DNA from: Faucicola tetraodonis
GTDB lineage: Bacteria > Pseudomonadota > Gammaproteobacteria > Pseudomonadales > Moraxellaceae
DNA: 64,000 bases
Strand: one strand, 5' to 3'
Assembly (NCBI GenBank): GCA_032017425.1
Contig: DALZPW010000003.1
Notes under the pieces: generated by a model
Seen by the model: only the letters and a program-made list of their open reading frames with translations
What the model was told of the DNA's origin: nothing
Databases searched by the model: none
Part shown: positions 42,522 to 51,598 of the stretch, one piece after another
How the letters are laid out: each line of letters starts with the position of its first letter
Numbering within the stretch: the first letter of the stretch is position 1
Translations under genes and position numbers: made by a program

Positions 42522-42879
42522 GGCGTGTCTCTTCAATATTCAATCGGTCACTGGCTAAATTATCATCACATAAAAGTCGTTCAAGCTTGCTATTTTAATG
42601 GCTTTGGTAAAAAGTTACGTTGCTTATTTGTGCCAAATCAACCCCTTATTAGCCACTAAAATTAGTCACTAATTAGCCACTAAAATTTTATGAACAGTAG
42701 GTGAATTTTCAGTAACATTTTTTAATTTTAGCCGTTATACTGAACGCAACTTTTAACTGTATTTTCACAGGTGAAACTATCGAAAAACTCTGTATTTATG
42801 TTGTCATGCTGATTGCTTGACCCGAGCATAAATATGCCATTTTAGCCCGCTATTTTAGCCTTGCCGTGAGATTGTGCTT
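42522..42879. other. Intergenic region upstream of potA
   Basis: About 360 bp between divergent genes. Contains a tandem repeat at 42648-42685 and a -10-like TATACT at 42736, but no convincing -35. No gene found. Confidence 0.5.
42648..42685 (+). repeat. Imperfect 11-14 bp tandem repeat x3
   Basis: ATTAGCCACTAAA, ATTAGTCACTA, ATTAGCCACTAAAA in direct succession. Confidence 0.75.
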
Positions 42880-44070
42880 ATGTCTGCATCAACAACGTCC
42901 GCATCAACGCCACAAACCACCCTAAACGCACCATCAGCTATGCCTGATAGCGCCCAGCCGACCAACCAAAAACCGGTACTACTACAAATCCGTCATTTAT
43001 CCAAATCTTATGGCGATACCCAAATTTTGCAAAATATTAATCTAGATATTTATGACGGGGAGTTTTTGACGCTGCTGGGTCCTTCTGGCTGTGGCAAAAC
43101 TACCCTACTACGCTTGATTGGCGGATTTGAGCTACCCAATGCCGGTAGTTTGCAGTTAGAAGGGGTTGATATTGCAGGCTTACCTGCGGAAAAACGTCCG
43201 ATTAATACGGTATTTCAGCAGTATGCCCTGTTTCCGCACATGAATGTGTACGACAATATCGCTTATGGACTAAAACTTAAAGGCGTGCCCAAAACCGAAA
43301 TCGACCAGCGAGTGCGTGAAGCGCTGGCAATGGTGCAACTTGACCATACCATCAATCGTCGTCCGCAAGATTTGTCGGGAGGTCAGCAGCAGCGTATCGC
43401 CATCGCCCGTGCCGTGGTGAATCGCCCAAAAATGCTGCTACTTGATGAACCTCTATCAGCGCTCGATGCCAAACTACGTGAGCAAATGCAATCAGAACTC
43501 AAACGCTTGCAGCGTGAACTGGGTATTACTTTTGTATTCGTGACCCACGACCAACAAGAAGCCTTGTCGATGTCTGACCGGATTGCCGTCATGAAAAACG
43601 GCGTATTCCAGCAAATTGATACGCCCATTGGTATCTATGAATCGCCTGCCAATTTATTTACCGCAAGCTTTATTGGTGAAACCAACTTGTTTAAAGGTAA
43701 CGTGCTAGAGGTCAATCCAGCCACCATCAAAGTGGAAGTGGTCGAGCAAAATGACGGCTTTCATCCGATTCGTGAATTGCCCCGTCCAAAATTTGACGTG
43801 CAAGTCGGTCAAAGTGTCAATTTACTGCTGCGTCCTGAAGATATCCGCGTGTACTACACCCATGAAGGTCATGAAGGTTTAATAGGCAACGTGGTAGACA
43901 GTGCTTATAAAGGCAGCACATTAGATTCTGTGATTCGATTAAAAAACGGTAATATCGTCAAAACGTCAGAGTACTTTAACGAAGACGATCCGAATTTTAA
44001 CTATAAACTGGGTCAAGAAGTGCGTATTGACTGGGTCGATGGTTGGGAGTGGATTTTGCCAGATGAATAA
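42880..44070 (+). CDS. potA: Spermidine/putrescine ABC transporter ATPase
   Basis: 396-residue ATPase of the polyamine importer. Low-complexity Ser/Thr/Pro N-terminus (1-30), Walker A GPSGCGKTT (67-75), Q-loop TVFQQYALFPHMNVYDN, signature DLSGGQQQRIAIARA, Walker B MLLLDEPLSALD, and a C-terminal TOBE domain with LLLRPEDIRVY. First gene of potABCD. The ATG at 42880 follows a weak GTGAG; an in-frame TTG/GTG-type start 6 nt earlier is possible. Its stop overlaps the potB start by 8 nt. Confidence 0.94.
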   Translation: MSASTTSASTPQTTLNAPSAMPDSAQPTNQKPVLLQIRHLSKSYGDTQILQNINLDIYDGEFLTLLGPSGCGKTTLLRLIGGFELPNAGSLQLEGVDIAGLPAEKRPINTVFQQYALFPHMNVYDNIAYGLKLKGVPKTEIDQRVREALAMVQLDHTINRRPQDLSGGQQQRIAIARAVVNRPKMLLLDEPLSALDAKLREQMQSELKRLQRELGITFVFVTHDQQEALSMSDRIAVMKNGVFQQIDTPIGIYESPANLFTASFIGETNLFKGNVLEVNPATIKVEVVEQNDGFHPIRELPRPKFDVQVGQSVNLLLRPEDIRVYYTHEGHEGLIGNVVDSAYKGSTLDSVIRLKNGNIVKTSEYFNEDDPNFNYKLGQEVRIDWVDGWEWILPDE

Positions 44071-44995
44071 TACTACCTCACCTTCGACCTCTAGTGTTTC
44101 GGCTGCTACCGCGCCTGCCGCTGTTATGACAAAACAAGGCGGGCGCGGCTTTCAGCGTGCGACCCTGTTTGTGATTTGGGCATGGTTGATTATTTTTGCC
44201 CTGATTCCCAATATCTTGGTGATTGCCGCCAGTTTTTTGACCCGGGATGAAGATAAGTTTTTAACACTGCCGGTCACCATGGGCAACTATATTCGATTGA
44301 TTGATCCGCTTTATTTAAAAGTGTTTTTGCATTCGCTGTCGATGGCAGGGATGACGACGATTATCTGTTTGCTACTCGGTTATCCATTTGCCTACCTGGT
44401 CAGTAAAGCCGATAAAAAATGGCAGTCACTGTTGATGTTATTGCTAGTGATTCCGTTTTGGACCAACTCATTGGTGCGTCTGTATGCGGTGAAACTCATT
44501 ATGGCGGCCAATGGTCTACTTAGCACCATGCTGATTAACCTTGGGCTTATCAACGAACCACTGCAAATTTTATATACCCAAAAAGCGGTGATTGGCGGTT
44601 TGGTGTATTTGCTGTTTCCGTTTATGGTACTACCCCTGTATGCGGTATTTGTGGATTTGCGTGACGATTATATTTTGGCATCCAAAGATTTGGGCGCTAA
44701 CAAGCTACAAACCTTTTGGTACGTGATTTTGCCGCTGACTACACCAGGGATTATTTCAGGGGTATTGTTGGTGCTGTTGCCTGCCATGGGCATGTTTTAT
44801 GTGGCGGATATCTTGGGCGGTTCACGCAACTTGCTGGTGGGTAATATCATCAAATCGCAGTTTTTGGATGCCCGTGACTGGCCATTTGGTGCCGCGGCGT
44901 CCGTACTATTGACGCTTGCCATGGCATTGCTGATTATCGCGTATCGAGCCAGTAGCAAACGCATTGGCAAAACTGACTACAACGAAGTGGCATAA
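44063..44995 (+). CDS. potB: Spermidine/putrescine ABC transporter permease PotB
   Basis: 310-residue inner-membrane permease with six helices and the binding-protein-dependent transport signature around ASKDLGANKLQTFWYVILP (EAA-like loop that contacts PotA). The Ser/Thr/Ala-rich first 25 residues are low complexity. I place the start at ATG 44063, inside the potA end, which gives a normal length; a longer frame start within potA is unlikely. Confidence 0.93.
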   Translation: MNNTTSPSTSSVSAATAPAAVMTKQGGRGFQRATLFVIWAWLIIFALIPNILVIAASFLTRDEDKFLTLPVTMGNYIRLIDPLYLKVFLHSLSMAGMTTIICLLLGYPFAYLVSKADKKWQSLLMLLLVIPFWTNSLVRLYAVKLIMAANGLLSTMLINLGLINEPLQILYTQKAVIGGLVYLLFPFMVLPLYAVFVDLRDDYILASKDLGANKLQTFWYVILPLTTPGIISGVLLVLLPAMGMFYVADILGGSRNLLVGNIIKSQFLDARDWPFGAAASVLLTLAMALLIIAYRASSKRIGKTDYNEVA

Positions 44996-45005
44996 GGGGG
45001 ACGCT

Positions 45006-45809
45006 ATGTCTAATACTATAAAATGGCTGTCTCGCCTGTATTTGACCATCGTATATCTGCTGATGTTCTCGCCGATTGCGGTGATGGTAATCTTCTCGTT
45101 TAATGCCTCAAAAGTCGGCTATCAATGGGGCGGTTTTAGTACCCATTGGTACAGCGAGTTATTTAGTAATGCCGCGATGGTACAAGCTGCCATCAACTCG
45201 GTCATATTGGCGGTAGTGGCTGCGACGATTTCCACTGCGATTGGCGGTTTGACGGCGTTAGCGTTACAACGTTATGACTTTAAAGGTAAATCGATACTAC
45301 AAAGCTTGCTATTTGTGCTGATGATGTCGCCTGAGATTGTCTTGGCGATTTCGCTATTGGCGTTATTTTTGATTGTGGGGATACAGCTGGGTTTTGTGAC
45401 GTTGCTAATTGCGCACATTACCTTTTGTCTGCCCTTTGTGGTGATTACGGTGACTGCGCGTCTATCTAGCCTCGACACCCGCGTATTGGAAGCAGCGCGT
45501 GATTTGGGTGCCAATGAATTTACCATGATTCGTACCGTGCTTGTACCGATTATTTTGCCTGCGATTTTGGCGGGCTGGGTACTTGCCTTTACCTTATCGC
45601 TTGATGATGTGGTGGTATCTACGTTCAATACAGGACCTGAGTTTGAGATTTTACCATTACAGATTTATTCGATGGTGCGTGTTGGGGTAAAGCCTGAAGT
45701 CAACGCCGTAGGCACAATCTTGCTAGCAATCTCGCTACTGGGTCTGATTATCTCGCAATTATTACTTGCCAAAAAGTCGATGAATCTACCATCGACCCAA
45801 AAACGTTAA
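45006..45809 (+). CDS. potC: Spermidine/putrescine ABC transporter permease PotC
   Basis: 267-residue second permease of the importer: six helices and the EAA loop LEAARDLGANEFTMIRTVLVP. SLDDVVVSTFNTGPEFEILPLQIYSM is typical of PotC. ATG 45006 follows AAGGGGG at 5-7 nt spacing and lies 10 bp after the potB stop. Confidence 0.93.
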   Translation: MSNTIKWLSRLYLTIVYLLMFSPIAVMVIFSFNASKVGYQWGGFSTHWYSELFSNAAMVQAAINSVILAVVAATISTAIGGLTALALQRYDFKGKSILQSLLFVLMMSPEIVLAISLLALFLIVGIQLGFVTLLIAHITFCLPFVVITVTARLSSLDTRVLEAARDLGANEFTMIRTVLVPIILPAILAGWVLAFTLSLDDVVVSTFNTGPEFEILPLQIYSMVRVGVKPEVNAVGTILLAISLLGLIISQLLLAKKSMNLPSTQKR

Positions 45810-45819
45810 GGAGACTTAT

Positions 45820-46962
45820 ATGATATCTCGGATGCTCAATAGAAGACGTTTTTTAGGGTATGGCTTGGGTGTCGGCGGCGCCGTTTTAACGGGGGGACTG
45901 GCAAGTAATCTAACGGGTTGTCAAAAAACGAGCGAAACCGCGACTAGCACTGCGGCGTCTGCGCCTACTGCCAGTCAAGGTGGTAAGGTTGTCAATGTCT
46001 ATAACTGGACGGAGTATATCTCTGACCAAGTGCTTAAAGATTTTACCGCAGAGACAGGTATCGACGTTATTTATAGCACCTTTGATTCTAACGAAGCCAT
46101 GTATGCCAAGCTCAAACTGATGAATGGCAGTGGTGAGTATGATGTGGCATTTCCAGGAACGGATTTTGTCGACAAAATGCGTAAAGAAGGGATGCTTGAG
46201 CCGCTTGACCATGCCAAATTGACCAATTTTGGCAACCTTGGCAAAACCTTTATCAATGCCCCTTTTGACCCTGAAAACAAGTTTAGTATTCCCTATCTGT
46301 GGGGCTCATCAGGCATTGCAGTCAATACCAAACGCATTGCTAAAGCAAGCTTGAGCAGCTGGAATGACTTATGGAAGCCAGAGTACGAAGGGCGCGTGAT
46401 GCTGATGAATGACATCCGTGACGTATTCACCATGAGTCTATTGACGCTCGGCTATAACGGCAGTACCAAAAACCCTGAAGCCATCAAACAAGCGTATGAA
46501 AAACTCACCAAGCTGATGCCCAATGTGCGCACCTTTAATTCAGATGCACCGCGCATGCCATTTATGGAAGGGGAAACTTACTTGGGCTTGGCTTGGAATG
46601 GTGAAGTCATCATGGCACAAGACCAAGGGATGCCAGAGCTCGACTTTGTCTATCCAAAAGAAGGCGCTATTATGTGGATGGATAACATGGTCATCCCCAA
46701 AAATGCCAAAAACAACGACAACGCCCATAAGTTTATCGATTTTATCTTGCGACCCAAATACGCTGCCATGATTAGCGAAGAAATCGGCTACGGCTCGCCC
46801 AATGAGGCGGCAAAAAAAGAAATGCCACCTGAGCTTGCCAACAATCCAATTGTGTATCCGCCAGCTGATTTGCTAAAACACGCGATGTTCCGTGAAGACG
46901 TAGGCGATGAGATAATGGCGCTATATCAGCAGTATTGGGATAGGCTCAAAGTGGATATGTGA
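45820..46962 (+). CDS. potD: Polyamine-binding protein PotD/PotF-like, Tat-type lipoprotein signal
   Basis: 380-residue substrate-binding protein of the potABCD importer. The N-terminus has a twin-arginine motif (NRRRFLGYG, Arg8-Arg10), a hydrophobic Gly-rich core and a lipobox LTGC (Cys34), so I infer export by Tat followed by lipid anchoring. Mature part: VNVYNWTEYISDQVLKDF, GSGEYDVAFPGTDFVDKM, IPYLWGSSGIAVNT and MPFMEGETYLGLAWNGE are typical of PotD/PotF. Ribosome-binding site AAGGAG 7-8 nt before ATG. Putrescine versus spermidine preference cannot be told by eye. Confidence 0.93.
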   Translation: MISRMLNRRRFLGYGLGVGGAVLTGGLASNLTGCQKTSETATSTAASAPTASQGGKVVNVYNWTEYISDQVLKDFTAETGIDVIYSTFDSNEAMYAKLKLMNGSGEYDVAFPGTDFVDKMRKEGMLEPLDHAKLTNFGNLGKTFINAPFDPENKFSIPYLWGSSGIAVNTKRIAKASLSSWNDLWKPEYEGRVMLMNDIRDVFTMSLLTLGYNGSTKNPEAIKQAYEKLTKLMPNVRTFNSDAPRMPFMEGETYLGLAWNGEVIMAQDQGMPELDFVYPKEGAIMWMDNMVIPKNAKNNDNAHKFIDFILRPKYAAMISEEIGYGSPNEAAKKEMPPELANNPIVYPPADLLKHAMFREDVGDEIMALYQQYWDRLKVDM

Positions 46963-46993
46963 TTTTTCAATAAGCGGTCATTAAAAAATTATA

Positions 46994-47027
46994 AAAAAAG
47001 CGGGCTTATGATTAAGTCCGCTTTTTT
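46994..47027. terminator. Bidirectional terminator between potD and gor
   Basis: AAAAAAGCGGGCTTA / TAAGTCCGCTTTTTT with a 4-nt loop (one G-T pair); T tracts on both strands. Confidence 0.9.
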
Positions 47028-47042
47028 ACCCTAAAAATCTGC

Positions 47043-48413
47043 TTAGCGCATGGTGACAAACTCTTCTGAGCCAGTCGGATGAATCGCCACCGTGTCATCA
47101 AAGTCACGTTTGGTTGCGCCCATCTTGATAGCAACAGCAAAGCCTTGAATCATCTCATCGACGCCAAAACCGACGCCATGCAAGCCCACCACTTTTTCTT
47201 CCTCACCCACACAAATCAGCTTCATGTGACACGGCTCACGGTGCTTGGTCACTGCACTATACATCGGGGTAAAACTGGATTTATAGACTTTAACCGCATT
47301 GATGCCATAGCCTTTGACCGCCTCTTCTTCACTCAGCCCCACCGTACCAATCGGTGGATGGCTAAAAATCACGCTCGGCACTAGGTTATAGTCCAAATGC
47401 TCATTGGGTTTGTTGTTAAACAAGCGCTCAGATAATCGACGACCTGCTGCCACCGCCACTGGGGTCAATTGAATACCATGTTCGATAATATCGCCGACGG
47501 CATAGATACCTTCGACATTGGTATTTTGATAGGCATCGACTTTAACAAAGCCTTGCTCATTGACTTCAACGCCCGCTTTATCAAGATTGATGGTATCAGT
47601 TGCAGGTTCGCGACCCGTTGCCCAAATCAAACAATCCACCGTCAAGGTCTCATTATTTGACAATTCAATGCTCAATGAGCCGTCTTGGTTTTTGCGTACT
47701 TGTTGTGGCAGCAATCCATAATGAAATTCAATGCCATCATCGTGCATGATATGAGTGAGCGTGGTGACAATGTCGGCATCGAAGTTTTTAAGCACCCGCT
47801 TGCTACGCACAATCAGATGGGTCTTTGAGCCCAATGCATTCATCACCCCTGCAATCTCGACACCGATATAGCCTGACCCCACAATCGCTACCCGCGGTGG
47901 CAACTCGGTCAAGTCAAAAAAACCATCCGAGTCAATACCCAACTCTGCCCCTTCAATCGCTGGGCGAACAGGTCGACCGCCCATCGCTAGCAAAATATGG
48001 TCAGCGGTAATGGTCTCTATTGTGCCGTCATTTTTATACACCTCAACGGTATGTTTATCGGCAAATTTGGCAAAACCATGAATCACATCGACTTGGTTAT
48101 TTTTGAGACCATTGTTGTACGACTGATGAATACGGCTGATATAAGCTTGGCGACTTTGTACCAATTTGGCAAAGTCAAATTTCTTGACGTCCAAATCAAA
48201 GCCATAGTCAGGCGCATAATGATGTATCGCTGCTGCCATATTGGCGCCATACCACATCACTTTTTTGGGCACACAGCCCACATTGACGCAAGTACCGCCT
48301 AGCTGCTTGGCTTCAATCAAGGCACATTTTTTACCATAGCTGGCAGCACGGTTGATGGATGCAATGCCCCCTGACCCACCACCAATCGCGATATAATCAT
48401 AATGTTTGCTCAT
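47043..48413 (-). CDS. gor: Glutathione-disulfide reductase
   Basis: 456-residue FAD/NADPH flavoenzyme that regenerates reduced glutathione. FAD motif GGGSGGIASINRAA (11-24), redox-active pair GGTCVNVGCVPKK (Cys42, Cys47), NAD(P) motif GSGYIGVEIAGVM followed by VRSKR (basic residues for NADPH), FAD-binding GIYAVGD, and the C-terminal active-site histidine in TVAIHPTGSEEFVTMR. The basic residues and the ending distinguish it from lipoamide dehydrogenase. Works with gloA through the glutathione pool. Confidence 0.95.
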   Translation of the reverse strand: MSKHYDYIAIGGGSGGIASINRAASYGKKCALIEAKQLGGTCVNVGCVPKKVMWYGANMAAAIHHYAPDYGFDLDVKKFDFAKLVQSRQAYISRIHQSYNNGLKNNQVDVIHGFAKFADKHTVEVYKNDGTIETITADHILLAMGGRPVRPAIEGAELGIDSDGFFDLTELPPRVAIVGSGYIGVEIAGVMNALGSKTHLIVRSKRVLKNFDADIVTTLTHIMHDDGIEFHYGLLPQQVRKNQDGSLSIELSNNETLTVDCLIWATGREPATDTINLDKAGVEVNEQGFVKVDAYQNTNVEGIYAVGDIIEHGIQLTPVAVAAGRRLSERLFNNKPNEHLDYNLVPSVIFSHPPIGTVGLSEEEAVKGYGINAVKVYKSSFTPMYSAVTKHREPCHMKLICVGEEEKVVGLHGVGFGVDEMIQGFAVAIKMGATKRDFDDTVAIHPTGSEEFVTMR

Positions 48414-48548
48414 AATTCTTCCTGTTTTTTGGTCATTTTCAAAGTTATATGCGGTTATTTTACCAAGTTTTGGTAGCGAGAAAAGTTGTTAATTCTCACC
48501 TTTCTCATTGATAAAATAAAACAAATCAGCGTTTTTTTTTGAATAATT

Positions 48549-49787
48549 TTAATGAAAAAGGTTTAAACACCCTTGCGTCACCGCAAAAGGCATCAGATAA
48601 AATCGGGTTTTTTTGGGTTGGCAAAATTCAATCTGCTGTGCCATTAACTGTGTGCTTAGTGTTGGGACAATCAGCCAAGCTTCATCGGCATCAAACTCAC
48701 TGGCGTAGGTAAGTAGTTGGTACATATCAGCCAAGCTTATGTCGTTGAAAGTAGCAGTTTTTTTCCATTTTACATCGGCGATAATGAGTTTATCGGCAGA
48801 CTTTAGCCAAATATCCGGTTTGATGGTTAACCCTTGCTGCACGGTCAATGGCTGTCTTTTTTGCTCAACTAGCTCAAAATTCTGCCCTACAAATTGTTCA
48901 TGGATTTTCCTGCCCACCCATTTTTCAAAGGCAAATGGCATATTCACCAGCCAAGTTGGGGTCAAAAACTGCCCTTGGCTACTGGCTTGTTGTAGCGTTA
49001 GCAGCGCATAACAAAAGCTGATAAAAGTATAGTTACGCTTGGCAGTCAGACTGGGCAACGCCGTCAATTCTTGCAGCGCTTGAGACAATAAGGTGTCGTA
49101 TAAGTCTTTGGCAACGGTACCCACTGCCTGCCACTGCGGCAGTAATGGGCTCGACAATGGGCTGCTAGCCATGCTGCCAATCACCCGCTCGATGGTGGTT
49201 TTTACCAAGCGATTGCCAGCGGTATCCATCACAAAATTTTCAGTCTGATGATAAAACTTATGCGGCTGGTGGCAGTTATGCTGCAATTGCTCTTTGACCA
49301 GTAATTTACCCTGCAGATAGGGCTGATTTTGCTCAAATTGCTGATATTGCTGATTGGGCACATACTGCGCAAATCCCTGCCAAAAATACGCTTGCAGCCA
49401 CTCGCTAAGCGATAGCGAATGATTGATTGATGGAGGATTGGGGGCTGGAGGATTGATGAGTAGTTGATTGGCTAGATTGGGTAACGACTTGGGTAATAAA
49501 GCTTGCCACACCGCTGTCAGCATCTGTTGCACCCATTGACGGGTTTGGGCAACTTCATCGGCATGGGTAATTTGGCTTTGTGCAAGTTTTGGCAAAATCT
49601 CCACTTGCCCACCACTGGGCAACCCAATCACACCGATATAGTGGCGCACTTTGAGTTGCCACTGCTGCTGTTTACGCTCAATGCGAAACACGTCAAAATT
49701 TTGCTCGATAAGCCAGTCAAAATCCTGCTCATCGTCAAAATCTGCCGCGGTCAGGCAACTATGTTCAAAGGTGATGATGGCTTTCAT
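48549..49787 (-). CDS. mcrC: McrC-family nuclease subunit
   Basis: 412-residue partner of an McrB-type motor. Near the C-terminus lies a PD-(D/E)xK nuclease core: Glu288 (AFEKWVGRKIHEQF), Asp325 (TIKPDIWL), and Asp338 with Lys340 (LIIADVKWKK). The N-terminal half has the McrC pattern VIGLPSGGQVEILPKL and YLQGKLLVKEQLQHN. Known role of McrBC: cleavage of modified DNA with GTP-driven translocation. The ATG overlaps the mcrB stop by 4 nt (ATGA). The Gln/Pro/Asn-rich patch at 108-125 is probably a linker. Confidence 0.9.
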   Translation of the reverse strand: MKAIITFEHSCLTAADFDDEQDFDWLIEQNFDVFRIERKQQQWQLKVRHYIGVIGLPSGGQVEILPKLAQSQITHADEVAQTRQWVQQMLTAVWQALLPKSLPNLANQLLINPPAPNPPSINHSLSLSEWLQAYFWQGFAQYVPNQQYQQFEQNQPYLQGKLLVKEQLQHNCHQPHKFYHQTENFVMDTAGNRLVKTTIERVIGSMASSPLSSPLLPQWQAVGTVAKDLYDTLLSQALQELTALPSLTAKRNYTFISFCYALLTLQQASSQGQFLTPTWLVNMPFAFEKWVGRKIHEQFVGQNFELVEQKRQPLTVQQGLTIKPDIWLKSADKLIIADVKWKKTATFNDISLADMYQLLTYASEFDADEAWLIVPTLSTQLMAQQIEFCQPKKTRFYLMPFAVTQGCLNLFH

Positions 49788-51076
49788 TGGGTGCTTTGAT
49801 AGATTGCAAGATAGCTATTTGGGTCATCAAGCGCCTGAGTATGGATGTCAAAACCCGCTTGCTGCGGCATAAATCCCGTTGCTTTTTTGTTATCAACCAG
49901 CTTGATAAAGCGTTGCCCAAAGACTGCTTGCAAGATTTGTCCATGCTGCTGACAGGCTTGTGCCACTTGTGGGATGATGGATTGGCTAAACGCAGCGCTT
50001 AACGCGTGCAGCGAATCAATCCCCCACAAAAAACTATGCCCTAACTGGTTGTCTTTTGCCAAATTTTGCAAGATTCTTTCATTGAGTGCGGTCAACAATT
50101 TGGCTAAATCAATCTCAATCCCATTTGCCATCACTTTACCCAATAACTGTGGTTGTGGTTGACATTCAATAAATTCAAAACGGCGGCGAAATGCCATATC
50201 GAGCGGTGCCAATGAATGATCTTGGCTGTTCATGGTGGCGTAGATATCGACATTGCTAGGCACGCTAAACGGCTGACGCGAATACGCCAAATTCACCGAC
50301 AGGCTATCTGTCTGTCCTGCGCGTTTCGTCGGTTCAATCAAACTCATCAATTCCCCAAACACGCGGGCGACATTGGCGCGGTTGATTTCATCAATCAACA
50401 TGGCATAACGGTGACTAGGATCATGTTTGGCTTGTTGACACAGTCTAAGAAATGCCCCTGACTCAACGCGGTAGCTCATCTGTCCATTGTCCGCGATGTG
50501 GGGGCGAATGCCTTCGACAAATTCTTCATACCCATACGCCTGATGAAAACTGACAAAACTAAAGCGTTCTAGCTTTGGCTGTAAATAGTTGGGCTGAAAC
50601 TGGCTGTGAATCGCCGCTTGGTAATCATCGAGTTTGTTTTGCAAGTCTGCTAATAACGGCAAACTGTCTGCTAATAAAAACCAATTACTGCTATCGTCTT
50701 TATCAAAATACGATTGGCTTGATTTATTTTTTACCAATACATTTTTGGAATCTGCAGGACTAAATTGCTGTAGCGTTGACCATGCCGTATTAGCAATTGC
50801 CTTTTCGCGTTGGTTAATTTTTAGCTTAGTAACAAAGAATAAGTTGTTAGTAATTTCAGCAACTTTAAGTAATGACTTTCCCTTTTTTCTTTCATCTAAA
50901 AATACTAAACAAATCACCTCTCGCCAGCTTAGTGGCTTAAGCAAAGCTTGTAGCAAATCATCCGCATTGGCTACCGGCAATATCTCGGTATATTGTTTGG
51001 CGATTTGTTGCAGTCGGTGGGTCTTGCCTGTCCCTGCTACGCCCGTATAGATAATATTTTTTGCTGGCTCACTCAT
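49784..51076 (-). CDS. mcrB: McrB-type AAA+ GTPase lacking the usual N-terminal recognition domain
   Basis: 430-residue AAA+ motor. Walker A GVAGTGKT (12-19) begins almost at the N-terminus, whereas E. coli McrB has a roughly 160-residue DNA-binding domain first. Between Walker A and the FVSFHQAYGYEEFVEGIRP block (174-192) is an insert of about 110 residues containing LLKVAEITNN and SYFDKDDSSNWFL, which I recall from other stand-alone McrB proteins. Walker B AMLIDEINRANV (225 onward), McrB signature MNSQDHS (282-288, equivalent to MNTADRS) and AFRRRFEF arginines are intact. Translationally coupled to the rhodanese gene and to mcrC. Confidence 0.87.
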   Translation of the reverse strand: MSEPAKNIIYTGVAGTGKTHRLQQIAKQYTEILPVANADDLLQALLKPLSWREVICLVFLDERKKGKSLLKVAEITNNLFFVTKLKINQREKAIANTAWSTLQQFSPADSKNVLVKNKSSQSYFDKDDSSNWFLLADSLPLLADLQNKLDDYQAAIHSQFQPNYLQPKLERFSFVSFHQAYGYEEFVEGIRPHIADNGQMSYRVESGAFLRLCQQAKHDPSHRYAMLIDEINRANVARVFGELMSLIEPTKRAGQTDSLSVNLAYSRQPFSVPSNVDIYATMNSQDHSLAPLDMAFRRRFEFIECQPQPQLLGKVMANGIEIDLAKLLTALNERILQNLAKDNQLGHSFLWGIDSLHALSAAFSQSIIPQVAQACQQHGQILQAVFGQRFIKLVDNKKATGFMPQQAGFDIHTQALDDPNSYLAIYQSTQ

Positions 51077-51387
51077 GACAGATTATCACTCACGATGGTC
51101 ATACCTGCCGCTGTTGCCGCACGCGTACCACCCGTCAAATGGACGATGTCCCGATGTGGGTCAATCTCATTGAGCAAAGCGACAGCTTTAGTGGCTTTGC
51201 TGCCGCCACCGCATAGCACATAGATAGTGCCATCCGTGGTTGCCAATAACTCTGCCGTCAGCGTATCCAAGGGTTGGTTTTTGGCAAGCTCAATATGTCC
51301 TTGCGCAAATGCTTTACTATCCCGCACATCCCAAACGGTATCGTTTGCGGTGGCAGAAAAGTCGGTAATGGCTAGTTCACGAATCAT
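51073..51387 (-). CDS. Rhodanese-like domain protein coupled to mcrBC
   Basis: 104-residue single rhodanese domain. The first half has TVWDVRDSKAFAQGHIELAKN (the Asp-Val-Arg motif) and the active loop is YVLCGGGSKATKA (Cys59 followed by a Gly-rich loop). Rhodaneses carry persulfide sulfur; the partner is unknown. Its stop codon overlaps the mcrB ATG (ATGA), so it is the first gene of a three-gene unit. Whether this is functional or only shared transcription cannot be told. No obvious regulatory site was found upstream. Confidence 0.82.
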   Translation of the reverse strand: MIRELAITDFSATANDTVWDVRDSKAFAQGHIELAKNQPLDTLTAELLATTDGTIYVLCGGGSKATKAVALLNEIDPHRDIVHLTGGTRAATAAGMTIVSDNLS

Positions 51388-51598
51388 AATTACCTCTTAA
51401 TTTTTAACGTGTATTTTGTGATGGCTTATTATGGATAAGCTGACCAAATTTATCAAATCAGCGATTAATAACCAAATTTTTGCTTCACCTTAACTATTTT
51501 TATCAAGTTTTTGACAAATTATGATTTATAATTCATTCCAATATTTTATGTATCTTAACTTTCACTTAAACTTTTATTATCTAAGGAGGGATGACATC

